Assembly: GCA_039566865.1 (NCBI GenBank)
Contig: CM076944.1
Location: 22,995,001 to 23,059,000 of the forward strand
DNA: 64,000 nucleotides
Origin: Aurelia coerulea
Taxonomy: Eukaryota > Cnidaria > Scyphozoa > Semaeostomeae > Ulmaridae
Direction: 5' to 3'
In this document: piece after piece, positions 45,155 through 54,275 of the stretch
Layout of the letters: each line of letters opens with the position of its first letter
How positions within the stretch are numbered: the first letter of the stretch is position 1
The notes under the pieces: model-generated
Database searches by the model: none
What the model was told of the DNA's origin: nothing
What the model saw: the letters and a program-made list of their open reading frames with translations, nothing else
Made by a program: the position numbers and the translations under genes

Positions 45155-47686
45155 ATGGGATCAACGGAAATGAAGAAAATGGTGGATAAGGAAGTAGTGA
45201 AGATCAATATGTATGGGGAGCAGGTAAAGGAGGCGCTTGAACGACAAGAAATGTCAAAATTGAACCGTTTATGTGATGTCACTGTACCAAACAAACTGAA
45301 ATTGTTGGATGAGTTGATTGAGAAAACAAGTGAGGTAATGATCGATGAAGAAGAGACGATTGGATCTGTGCAAACATGGACTAAAGGCGCGCGAATTGCA
45401 TTTCAGGGGGCTTTTAAGTTGTATGAAAAGGGTAAGATAATGATTGATGAATATAATATAAAGATGAATGAGTTAGCTAGAGAGAAAGTGCTACACCAGG
45501 AAAGGAAAAATAGAGAGGATGAGAGGAGAGAAATGTGGGAGTATGAAGAACAGTTGAGACAAGAAAAACTGGAAAAAGACAGAGCAGCTTGGAAAGAACA
45601 ACAGAAAATTATGATTGAAACAAAGGAAAGGGAAATTGAAATGGAAAGAAGGGCAAGAGAGACTGCAGTTAACCTCCCAAAATTGAGTATTGCACCTTTT
45701 AAGGGCACACCAAAGGATTGGATAAGATTTTCCAATCAATTCATGGCACAAGTAGATAATCAACCAGTAAACAAGATTGTGAAGTTAGGCTACCTACTTC
45801 AAAGTGTAAGGGGAGGCTGTCAAGAACTGATAGGTAACATTCCAAACAATGAGGAAGGATATGACAGGGCCCTGCAGTTGCTAAAGGAAGAATATGGGCA
45901 AGAGAAAACTGTACTTGCTGCCCATACCAGAGAAATTATAGATTTGGAGGCTATTAAAGGAACAAGGTATGCCAAAGTGAAGCAGTTCTATGAAACTCTA
46001 CGCATAAATTATGAAGCGCTTAGAGCCATGAATGGGCACACAAAAGTGGAGGGCCTGGTATTATCTACACTTGCAAAGCTACCAGGGATAAAGGCAGACC
46101 TTACAAGAAATGATGAAAATTGGGAAACTTGGTTATTTGATGACTTGCTGACTGAAATTAGAAAATGGCTCAAGCGCAATGAAAGTGATGATGAGATAGA
46201 GAAAATTAGGGAAGAAAGAAGATCGCATAGAGCAACATTTATGACAACTGAGAAAAGAGGGCCAAGGTGCTTTTACTGCCCAAACAAACACTGGCCTGAC
46301 AAATGTGACACAGTAGCAGATAAGAAAGAAAGAAAGGAAATTTTGAAAAGAAAGGGTGCTTGTTTCAAGTGTGGGGAGAAGCACTTAATGAGAGATTGCA
46401 CAAGAAAAGGCTGTTTTATATGCCAGGGAAACCATCATTCAAGCTTACATGAAGAAAGAGCCCAGAAAACAGAGCAAAGTGTCAGTGTTTACACTCCTTC
46501 TGGTGATTGTATCATGCCATTAATCCCAGTGGAGGTGAAAGGAGAGCAGATTTGGGAAATACTAGATACTGGGGCTACAAAGAATTACATTAGCAAGAAA
46601 GCTGTAGAAATACTAAGGCTTAAGCCAATTAGATGGGAAACAACCAGTTTAAGAACAGCTGCAGGGCAAACTAAAGCTGCAAAGAGAGCAGTACATGAGA
46701 TAAGCACATATACAATGAAGGGAGAGAAGTTCACATTTGAAGTTGTATGTCTAGATCAAGCAAATTTCTCTAAAGTAGACAGAACACCATGTAGAGAATT
46801 GAAATTGAAATACAGCCATCTGAGAGGCCTGTTTATCCCAGAGAGTAGAGATGGGGATTATGAAATTCATATTCTGATAGGAGACCCTACATTCACAGAT
46901 ATAAGAACAGGGAACTGCAGGAAAGGGTTGCAGGGGCAGCCCATAGCTGATGAAACATTATTCGGGTGGGCAGTGCATGGAGAAAGAGTGAAAAGTGACC
47001 AGAGTTATTTTACACAAACAACCAATGAGGATTATGAACAACTGTACAGATTGGATGTGCTAGGAGTAGAGGACAGAAAGGAGTTTGACCAAGAAGAAGT
47101 AAGGCAAGAATTCATGGAAAATGTAAAACATCAGACTGATGGTAGATACAAAGTTAAAGTTCCTTGGATTGAGGAAAGAGTACCTCAGAGTTCAAATGAA
47201 GCGCAAAGCAGGGCAAGATTGAGAAATTTGTTAGCAAGGATGACAGGAGATGTTAGAGAAAAGTATGATGCCATTGTAAAGGAACAGTTAGATCTTGGGA
47301 TAATAGAGGAAGCACCAGATAACCCAGAGGGGGGAAGGCTATTTTATATGCCTCATAAGCCAGTTGTCAGAGAAGGGGCAGTTAGCACAAAAGTTAGGAT
47401 GGTATTCGATGCCAGTGCAAAACCATCTCCAGAAGAATATTCAATCAATGAATGTATGAACGCTGGGCCCCCTACCCAACCACTTTTGTGGGACATTCTC
47501 ATTAGATCCAGGGTTGCCCCAGTCTGCATAGTTGGAGATGTCGAAAAGGCTTTCCTACAAGTGGAATTAGATGAAGCTGACAGAGATGCATTCAGATTTA
47601 TTTACAAGGCAAAAGATGGACCAGAGAAGCATTACAGATTTTGCAGGGTTCCATTTGGGGGGGGGAGAGCTCACCTTTCATTTTAG
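45155..47686 (+). CDS. BEL/Pao gag-pol, 5' part (gag, protease, RT start)
   Basis: The first ATG in frame is at 45155 (MGSTEMKKM). Order: a charged, probably coiled-coil gag region (about 45155-45670), a capsid-like region with PFKGTPKDWIRFSNQF, and three Cys/His-rich units (CFYCPNKHWPDKC, CFKCGEKHLMRDC, CFICQGNHHSSLH at about 46269-46451) for RNA binding. Next is an aspartic protease with DTGA (46565-46576). The reverse-transcriptase fingers and palm then begin, with RMVFDASA and the first catalytic Asp in VGDVEKAFLQV (about 47533). The frame ends prematurely at 47684-47686, just after the G run that breaks it. The rest of pol continues in another frame. Confidence 0.93.
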   Translation: MGSTEMKKMVDKEVVKINMYGEQVKEALERQEMSKLNRLCDVTVPNKLKLLDELIEKTSEVMIDEEETIGSVQTWTKGARIAFQGAFKLYEKGKIMIDEYNIKMNELAREKVLHQERKNREDERREMWEYEEQLRQEKLEKDRAAWKEQQKIMIETKEREIEMERRARETAVNLPKLSIAPFKGTPKDWIRFSNQFMAQVDNQPVNKIVKLGYLLQSVRGGCQELIGNIPNNEEGYDRALQLLKEEYGQEKTVLAAHTREIIDLEAIKGTRYAKVKQFYETLRINYEALRAMNGHTKVEGLVLSTLAKLPGIKADLTRNDENWETWLFDDLLTEIRKWLKRNESDDEIEKIREERRSHRATFMTTEKRGPRCFYCPNKHWPDKCDTVADKKERKEILKRKGACFKCGEKHLMRDCTRKGCFICQGNHHSSLHEERAQKTEQSVSVYTPSGDCIMPLIPVEVKGEQIWEILDTGATKNYISKKAVEILRLKPIRWETTSLRTAAGQTKAAKRAVHEISTYTMKGEKFTFEVVCLDQANFSKVDRTPCRELKLKYSHLRGLFIPESRDGDYEIHILIGDPTFTDIRTGNCRKGLQGQPIADETLFGWAVHGERVKSDQSYFTQTTNEDYEQLYRLDVLGVEDRKEFDQEEVRQEFMENVKHQTDGRYKVKVPWIEERVPQSSNEAQSRARLRNLLARMTGDVREKYDAIVKEQLDLGIIEEAPDNPEGGRLFYMPHKPVVREGAVSTKVRMVFDASAKPSPEEYSINECMNAGPPTQPLLWDILIRSRVAPVCIVGDVEKAFLQVELDEADRDAFRFIYKAKDGPEKHYRFCRVPFGGGRAHLSF

Positions 47687-50343
47687 GGGGAGTTATTCAG
47701 TACCACCTGAAAGTGACTGAAGGAGAAGAATCAGTTAAAGAATCATTAAAGGAAAATACCTATGTTGACAATGTAATGGGACTAGTATCAAATGAAGAAA
47801 AGGCAGAGAAATTCAAAACAGAAGCAACAAAGATTATGAGCAAAGGAAAGTTCCCCCTAGGTAAATGGGAGTCAAATGTAGAGGGACTCAATGATGACAA
47901 AGAAAGAGTGGAAACGAAACTATTAGGAGTTGGTTGGAATAAGAAAGATGACACGTTTGCGGTAGAGCTAGAGGTAAAGGAGGCATCAGTTGTCACCAAG
48001 AGAACAATGCTAAAAACACTAGCCAGTATCTATGACCCTTTAGGTCTAATGTCCCCAATACTGGTTGAAGGCAAGCATCTATACCGTTTAGCAGTGGATG
48101 AAAAGCAAGGATGGGACAATGAAATCAGCACAGAAGTGAAAGTGAAATGGATGAAGTGGCTGCACAGTTTGCAGAAAATCAAAGTTCCAAGATCAGTTGC
48201 ACCATACCTGGAAGATGTGACAACAATAGTGTTACATCATATGATGGATGCCAGTTCCAAGGCAGTCACAGCCCAAACTATTGCTGTTGTAACACAACCA
48301 AGCGGAATGACACAAGCTCTCTTGACATCAAAATCAAGGATTACGAAAAGAGGACTTACTATTGCAAGACAAGAATTAGTTGCATGTCTTATGGGCACAA
48401 ACATAGCAGCAAACACTAACAAAGCATTGAAGGGGTGGCCTATAATAGAGAATTATTGCTGGACAGACAGCCAGGTAGCTCTTTGCTGGATAGAGAGGCC
48501 ATTCAGAAACTGGAAGACGTTTGTGTCAAATCGAGTGAAAAAGATTAAGGAAACAACTGATGAAATTGGGATGAATTGGAAACATGTCCCAACAAAATTG
48601 AATCATGCAGATGCTGGAAGTCGGGGAGCCTCTTACAGCCATTTAGATAAAATAGGCTGGTGGAATGGACCAGAATGGCTAATAGATCAATCAAGGTGGC
48701 CAGAACAAGTGAACTTGTTTCATGAAAATAACCAGGAGATACAGAAAGAGATTAAAGCAAACAAGGAGCAAGTACTAGTTACTACAACAGAGGAAAATAT
48801 GCTAGATTCATTATTGGGAAAAGTCACCTTAAAGAGGGCCAAGAGAGCCATAGCATGGTGTTTAAAATTTGTTCATAACACTAGAAAACAAGTACTTAAA
48901 GCTGACAAAATTTCAGGGCCACTGACAACAGAAGAAATTGAAAAGGCAAACAATTATCTGGTGATGAAAGCTCAAGAAACTGTCGATTTGAACAGCAGGG
49001 AGGCGCAGAAATTAGGCCTAACAAGATGTAATGATGAAACCGTCAGATGTGTTGGTAGGATTCAAGATGAAGAACCAGTGTTTATACCAAGAGGATCCCT
49101 TTATGCAACCAAGTTATGTGAAGAAAAACACAAAGATGTAGGACACAAGGGGGTAAACATCACAATGGCTAAGGTTAGGGAGAAATTTTGGATACCCAGA
49201 CTTAGAACTATTCTGAAGAGAGTGAAACGAAATTGTGAAAAGTGCAAGATTATGGCAGCAAAGCCATACCCAGAACCAGAAAGAGGCTTGTTGCCAGAGA
49301 AAAGAGTTAGAGCGAAATATCCATTTGCAGTCACAGGCATTGACTTTGTTGGCCCGTTTCACCTCAAAGAAGGCGGACAATACTCTAAGGGCTATGTGAT
49401 TGTTTTCTCATGTGCAACATCTAGAGCAGTTTATTTCACGGTTACAAGAACAATGGAGGCAAAAGAGTTCATTGACAAGTTGAATGAATTTATATCAGTT
49501 CATTCTAGACCACAAGAGATCATAAGCGACAATGCACAAACGTTCAAAGCGGCAGCAAAATTCATAAAAACGCTTCGCAAAAGCGAAGAATTGCATGAGT
49601 TTCTAGCAGATCAAGATATCAAATGGGATTTCATCTTAGCCAAAAGTCCTTGGAGAGGGGCTTTTTACGAGAGACTTAACAGAGACTTGAAGAGTATAAT
49701 ATTTCAGAAGCTAGGAAGGAGTTATTTACCATTTGATGGGTTTTGCAGAGTTATCAAGGATGCAGAAATCATATTCAATAATCGACCATTACAGTATGTT
49801 GAAGATGAAATAGGCTCAAGAGTTTTAACTCCAAACAGTATAATTCATGGAAGAGAAATTTACACGCTTGAAGCAGAAGAAGATGAAGACACTCCAAACA
49901 AAATGGAGAAAAGACTGAGAAAGGCAAAGGACGAAATGTGGTCAAGATGGCGCACAGAGTACGTTAGAGCACTGAGAGAAAGACACGACGTCACAAAGAA
50001 AAAACAGTATTATCCAGAGTTGGGAGAAGTTGTATTAGTTGTTTCAAACAGCAAGAACAAACATGAATGGCATCATGGACTTGTCTGTGAACACTTAAGA
50101 GGAAAGGATGGAGTAGTGCGAGGAGTACGGATGATAGTTAGAAATAAGATATGGGAACGCCCTATACAACTTATCTGTCCCCTTGAAATACGCTCGACCA
50201 TGACACCAGAAGAGTTAAACAAGCGAATCGTTGTGGCTAACAAGGCATATCCTGAGGAGGAAGTGACAAGACCAACGAGGCATGCGAAGGCGGATGCACT
50301 AAAGAACATTGCAACCATTGCAGAAAACGAAGACATTTTTTAA
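47641..50343 (+). CDS. BEL/Pao pol, 3' part (RT, RNase H, integrase)
   Basis: This frame takes over at the G run (47656-47664): PFILGGVIQYHL, then the polymerase motif YVDN (about 47761-47772), where many elements have YVDD. RNase H follows, with MMDASSKAVTAQTIAV and CWTDSQVALCWIE (48240-48500). The integrase has an HHCC zinc region (HKDVGHKG ... CEKCK, about 49129-49250) and the D, D, E residues in GIDFVGPF, ISDNAQTF and FYERLNRDL (49340-49690). Beyond is the usual C-terminal tail. The stop is TAA at 50341-50343. No env-like frame follows; the LTR begins 54 bp later. The break could be a mutation, a programmed shift or an assembly error in a homopolymer. Confidence 0.93.
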   Translation: MQGSIWGGESSPFILGGVIQYHLKVTEGEESVKESLKENTYVDNVMGLVSNEEKAEKFKTEATKIMSKGKFPLGKWESNVEGLNDDKERVETKLLGVGWNKKDDTFAVELEVKEASVVTKRTMLKTLASIYDPLGLMSPILVEGKHLYRLAVDEKQGWDNEISTEVKVKWMKWLHSLQKIKVPRSVAPYLEDVTTIVLHHMMDASSKAVTAQTIAVVTQPSGMTQALLTSKSRITKRGLTIARQELVACLMGTNIAANTNKALKGWPIIENYCWTDSQVALCWIERPFRNWKTFVSNRVKKIKETTDEIGMNWKHVPTKLNHADAGSRGASYSHLDKIGWWNGPEWLIDQSRWPEQVNLFHENNQEIQKEIKANKEQVLVTTTEENMLDSLLGKVTLKRAKRAIAWCLKFVHNTRKQVLKADKISGPLTTEEIEKANNYLVMKAQETVDLNSREAQKLGLTRCNDETVRCVGRIQDEEPVFIPRGSLYATKLCEEKHKDVGHKGVNITMAKVREKFWIPRLRTILKRVKRNCEKCKIMAAKPYPEPERGLLPEKRVRAKYPFAVTGIDFVGPFHLKEGGQYSKGYVIVFSCATSRAVYFTVTRTMEAKEFIDKLNEFISVHSRPQEIISDNAQTFKAAAKFIKTLRKSEELHEFLADQDIKWDFILAKSPWRGAFYERLNRDLKSIIFQKLGRSYLPFDGFCRVIKDAEIIFNNRPLQYVEDEIGSRVLTPNSIIHGREIYTLEAEEDEDTPNKMEKRLRKAKDEMWSRWRTEYVRALRERHDVTKKKQYYPELGEVVLVVSNSKNKHEWHHGLVCEHLRGKDGVVRGVRMIVRNKIWERPIQLICPLEIRSTMTPEELNKRIVVANKAYPEEEVTRPTRHAKADALKNIATIAENEDIF

Positions 50344-50390
50344 GTAGCTGGACGTTAATAGCAGTAAAATTAAAACATTGTATTAATTTT

Positions 50391-50397
50391 AGGGGAG
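50391..50397 (+). promoter_or_regulatory. Polypurine tract
   Basis: AGGGGAG directly precedes the 3' LTR, the expected place for plus-strand DNA priming. Confidence 0.75.
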
Positions 50398-50629
50398 TAT
50401 AGTGAAAGTTGACATTGTGGAGGATTCTACGCCGCGCAGGACGTTACGTTGCGCAGGAGATCCGGGAACTTTGGGAAGAACACGAGGAGATTCAACATGG
50501 AAGGACGAAAGGCATCGTATTATTGTATTTAGTTGTGTTTTGTTTGTCAAAAATCATTGGAAAACGTAACAAGGATCTTTTATAGTGGAAATCTACTATG
50601 AACGCGGCACAGGAGAGGTTTTTACTATA
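50398..50629 (+). repeat. 3' LTR of the BEL/Pao element
   Basis: 232 bp, same ends and, by eye, the same sequence as the 5' LTR. Confidence 0.95.
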
Positions 50630-50633
50630 TAAT

Positions 50634-50837
50634 ATTGGGAGATGCATTCTAAGCCAAAGTAAAGGATGTTTCTTCAAAAATTTTCCTCGCGCTCCTATTT
50701 ACAGGCGAACAGTCACGAATCTATCAAGGTCAAGGCATGATATTGGGAGATGCATTCTAAGCCAAAGTAAAGGGCGTCGCCCCAAAAATTTTCCTTGTCA
50801 ATGCTCCAACCTACAATTTACCCTGGCCACGCCACTG
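50634..50837. repeat. Right part of the split GCATTCTAAGCCAAAGT array
   Basis: The units continue in register from 44815. The array ends at AATTTACCCTGGCCACGCC followed by ACTG, the CAGTGGCGTGGCCAGGGTAAATT type of terminus (inverted), typical of hAT MITEs. Confidence 0.85.
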
Positions 50838-51513
50838 ATTGTGGCACGCTCTATTCCCATACAGTTACAGCGAACTAATCTGTGTTATTGCTTCGATTGA
50901 ATACCAGATCAGGGTCTTGCTATCTCTGTGTTTGAAAATAATTCTTTGTAACCAAACTGCGCATGCGCATGATGACGTCATTGGTTTCGACTCATCATTC
51001 GTCGGAAAATCAGCAAGTTGTGCCCCTCCTGCCAATTGGTACCCACAACGCCCCTGCCTTTTCACAAGATAGGGCTCTAACATAATACACGAGAAGCCAA
51101 CTTGTGTCGCTAATTGAAACTTCTCGTTAGCTTTAGCGATATCTAACACTGAATTTAGTTCTTTTTTCTGGCAAAAGGTACACAATAGGCCCCCTCATTC
51201 CCGCTATGTTTTCAGCCAACTTCCTGATTCCCGTCATGATTTTTTACCGTATCCCAAAATCCCGCTGTCCTTCTGAAAGTACATCAAAACCTAGATTCAC
51301 CATTTTCACAACGTTTAGAGGCATGCCGTATGCTTTCGACTAGAATTATCATTCAGTTTAACCAAGATATCATAAAGATTTTTATAGTATCTTGGATTAA
51401 CTTTATGTAGGTCTTTTTCTATCGTTCTTTAACATTACTTCCAAAGTTTCTTCGATCCTCTTCTAGAGCAGTTCATGATGAAGGACTTTTAATGTGCGAT
51501 CAAATGCAGTAAG

Positions 51514-51824
51514 CAGCGTCGTGGCCAGGGCAAATTAAGTGGGAGGGTATTAAAATGAGGGGGTCTGGGGGCGACGCTCCCAGCTAAATTTTGACGAAAC
51601 GCCCTCTACTTTGGCTTAGAACACTTCTAGCGATCCACTGTCAGTGGTGCTAAAATTTGAAAATGATCATTTTGTAACAGGTGATTTTACAAATTATAGC
51701 ATCCCCAGGAAACTTTTTGAGTAGACGCAATTTTATTTGGCTTAGAATACCAATTTGTAACAATTTTCTATGAATCACAACATTCAGGAAAATCTTTGTG
51801 CAAAAGCATTTTTGTCAAGCCTCA
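51514..51824. repeat. Diverged CAGTGGCG-end element with GGCTTAGAA units
   Basis: It starts CAGCGTCGTGGCCAGGGCAA then ATTAAGTGGGAGGGTATT, the left end of the family, followed by CCCTCTACTTTGGCTTAGAA near 51601 and weaker matches. The right end is not seen; a micro-MITE is inserted at 51833. Confidence 0.6.
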
Positions 51825-51832
51825 GGTGATAA

Positions 51833-51872
51833 GCCTGCGTGCAAGGAGGTTTGGGTCTGCACGCAGGCTACG
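51833..51872. mobile_element. Micro-MITE, 40 bp, 8-bp TSD
   Basis: GCCTGCGTGCA on the left pairs with TGCACGCAGGC on the right, in an insertion of only 40 bp. GGTGATAA is duplicated exactly at 51825-51832 and 51873-51880. It is the smallest member of the family seen at 17028-17439 and 35856-35910. Confidence 0.88.
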
Positions 51873-52560
51873 GGTGATAAAACGCCTCAAAATTCAAGTT
51901 GTCAGCGACGTTAATAATGAACGAAAGCCACAAGTATCCATATGAATGTTTCCTCAATCCAAGAATCCACAAACCGTTCACTTTCAACCAGGATTTCCTC
52001 ATTGTGAAGGCCACTTAGCTTCCATGAGCTCACCACAGCAATCCAGAATTTCCAACTGCCGAATGTTGCCATGACTACTCTTTAACCTCGTTTCACTGCG
52101 AATAGAAAAATTGGTGCCCTCTTTGTTTCTTTTCGTCCCAATTTTTTCTGTGAAAGTCCATAAATCCCAGTTTGAGCAAAAAAATATGTTGTTGTTGTTT
52201 TTGCGATAACTGGGTGTATTTCGTTAGTCTATTTCGAACCCATGAGGTGCTCAATTTTCAGTTTCTTATTGTGGCTTGAGGCGCCAGTTTTCTCGCGCTA
52301 ACGGATCGCTCCAAAAACCTAATGGACAGAAGGATCATACAGACTTACCTACAGACACGAAGTAAAAAGAAAGTTTGAACATTAGTTTCTTTAGTCCAAA
52401 TCTTCCTCACAGACATAAGTTCCTTTAATTTGATCTCTAGCCGTTTGCTTAGCTCTTCGTGTTGGCCTGACTTTGCCTGGCTCGAACTCTTTTGATTCTG
52501 GATTTAGTTCTTTGGTCAACTTTCTTTCATTTGTCGTGTTTCTTACCTGTTGTGCAAAAA

Positions 52561-52563
52561 GTA

Positions 52564-52600
<37 letters not shown>

Positions 52601-52607
52601 GCTGTTG
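52561..52607. repeat. (TTG)n microsatellite
   Basis: About 14 TTG units followed by GCTGTTGTG. The following TTGCGATAAACTGGGA recurs near 52204 after a shorter TTG run, so two copies of a local repeat are present. Confidence 0.9.
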
Positions 52608-52782
52608 TGTTGCGATAAACTGGGACTATTTCGCGAGTATAGCAAGAATCAAGGCTGATTACGAGTCGAGTTTCGCTCCTCCGCCAAACTGATATACCCC
52701 GCTACAACAGTTTGAGCGGTCTCGATTTGGTAGGCTGTAGTCTCGTTTTGGTAAGCGATAACTGGGACTCACTGTCATCAGT

Positions 52783-53050
52783 CTGGGAACATTCTAGAAA
52801 GAGAGACAAAATTTGCACCCTCCCTGAGAATTTTTAAAGAACAACTATACAAGGGGGGTGTAACCTTAATTTCATTTTTATGTTCTTTTAATAGACTTTG
52901 TATTGTATTATATTGTCAATTAGGTATGTTAATTTCCTTTGTTCTTAGTTTAGTTTAGTTCTTTCCTTTAATTTTACTTTACTTCAAACAGGTCAGTTTG
53001 AAAAACATATTTGTATGAAATTTGTAACCTGTACGTATTGTTTCTCTGCC
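52783..53050 (+). mobile_element. LINE 3'-end fragment
   Basis: NILERETKFAPSLRIFKEQL then YKGG is a damaged form of the WNSLP...SLxxFKxxL ending of CR1/L2-like proteins. An AT-rich 3' UTR follows. Confidence 0.6.
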
Positions 53051-53378
53051 ACGAGATTTCAAGAAATGCTTGACAATATTGCTTTTCTTTCGTTTTTCTC
53101 GTCAGACATAACTTCGACTGAATGCCGCCAATATTGAAATGGAGTTGTAACTATTTCGGGCCTGAACTCCAACGCAGCGGTGCGTCTCATTTCAAACTTC
53201 CACTTAAAATCTAGATTGCGCGTCGCTACATAGGAGCTTAGGTGCGAAATACACTTTGAATTCTATTTGAATAATGGTGACATTCAATCTGAGGTGTGTG
53301 TGACAAGTGAAGAACGAAGCTAAAAGCATGAGCTAAAAGATGCACAGCCATAATTTCACATCTTGAATTCTTTTGTAG

Positions 53379-53450
53379 ATCGCACTGCCAGAGTTTGGCA
53401 CATAGAGAGTGGTCAGTGCCTCACACAATACCTTGCACACAATGGATCAG
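53379..53450 (+). CDS. WDR37: WDR37 exon, end of first WD repeat
   Basis: The acceptor TTTTGTAG|AT completes the Asp codon, reading [20 protein letters not shown] then HNGS. The vertebrate counterpart is [32 protein letters not shown] is the closing WD-type strand of the first blade, and AHNGS is the turn into the second. The donor is TCAG|GTACTG, phase 1; G+TT of the next exon gives Val. Confidence 0.93.
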
Positions 53451-53822
53451 GTACTGCGATTATACCTTCTCTCTTGATACTAAATGGCGTTGGCGCTGAC
53501 TTCCCTCATTCTTCATGTCTTATATCTCATACCTTATACCGGGTGCACCTTATACCGGTCTTCATGTCTGATACCTTATACCAGGTGCACCAAAAAAGAA
53601 GTTCAGGCATTTAAAAAACCGTAGTATCTAGACCACTGGATGGATTTAAATAAATTTTGTTTTGCTTGATAGCAGAAACTCTAAAGTATTTTTGTGATTT
53701 CAGATATGGAAGGAAATTAGAGTGATGGCGATGAAAAGTGCACAAAACAGTGTTCAACGACGAACAACGAAATTTTGTATTTAGTCTAGCATTTTTATGG
53801 AGAAAGAAAACGTAGGTAAATT

Positions 53823-54140
53823 CCCGGGGGGGGGGAGGGGTACTTAGTATATTTGTTAGACGGGGATGTGCTGTTTTGCCAGGTATTGTTTTCATCAATT
53901 TCTCCCAGCACGGGGTATGAAAATAAGGCAATTTTTCTAGAGCAGGTTGTCAAAACATGCCACAAGGGGATATTTTGTTCGATCGGGTCGTTTTTCGATC
54001 AAAATCTCATGTTTTAGAGTAAACTTTTCACCAATTTTTCTAGACTCGGTCATCATTTGGAGCAACAAATTCTGGAGCAGGATAAAAATAGCTTTTTCGT
54101 GGGCACATACAAATTTAGTTCAAGTGCCCCCCTCCCCGGG
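53823..54140. mobile_element. hAT-type MITE, CCCGGGG ends, short copy
   Basis: CCCGGGG with a G run and GTACTTAG on the left; AAGTGCCCCCCTCCCCGGG on the right. GTAAATT occurs on both flanks, in line with the duplication seen for other copies. The interior matches the parts of 28060-29044 outside its nested insertion (GTCAAAACATG, GATCGGGTCGTTTTT, TCGTGGGCACA in inverted order), so this copy shows the element without the insertion. Confidence 0.85.
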
Positions 54141-54275
54141 TAAATTGAACTTGTGCAATACGAGAAAAAAGGGCCAAAACACTCGATCGAATGGTAAAGA
54201 ATATCTCACATAAAACAAGACGCAAGAACATTTTATCTCTCTGGAGGCTTATAACAGGAAATGACTTTTGAAACA

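Larger units (their letters stand above)
44820..50629 (+). mobile_element. BEL/Pao LTR retrotransposon, nearly intact
   Basis: Two 232-bp LTRs enclose a gag-pol region of the BEL/Pao order. TAAT is duplicated at 44816-44819 and 50630-50633. The flanking tandem repeat reads straight through if one TAAT copy and the element are removed, so the borders are firm. LTR ends are TATAGT ... ACTATA. A primer-binding site and polypurine tract are present (separate entries). The coding region is open except for one frame break in a run of nine G at about 47656-47664. Identical-looking LTRs mean a very recent insertion. Confidence 0.96.
22290..53378 (+). other. WDR37 intron 4, about 31 kb
   Basis: This giant intron holds the GPCR gene, the BEL/Pao element, LINE and SINE copies and most of the MITEs. 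Stretches with nothing I can define are 22290-23079, 24830-24990, 26420-26960, 29050-29920, 33180-34150, 35920-37330, 38510-39100, 43770-44200, 50840-51510 and 51880-52780. Poly-G tracts occur in some of them (24887-24900, 26718-26732, 37100-37118, 44016-44045). They are probably unpaired MITE ends. Confidence 0.6.

Noticed and set aside
50340..50397. An env-like gene in the BEL element
   Set aside because: Only 54 bp lie between the pol stop and the 3' LTR, so there is no room for one.
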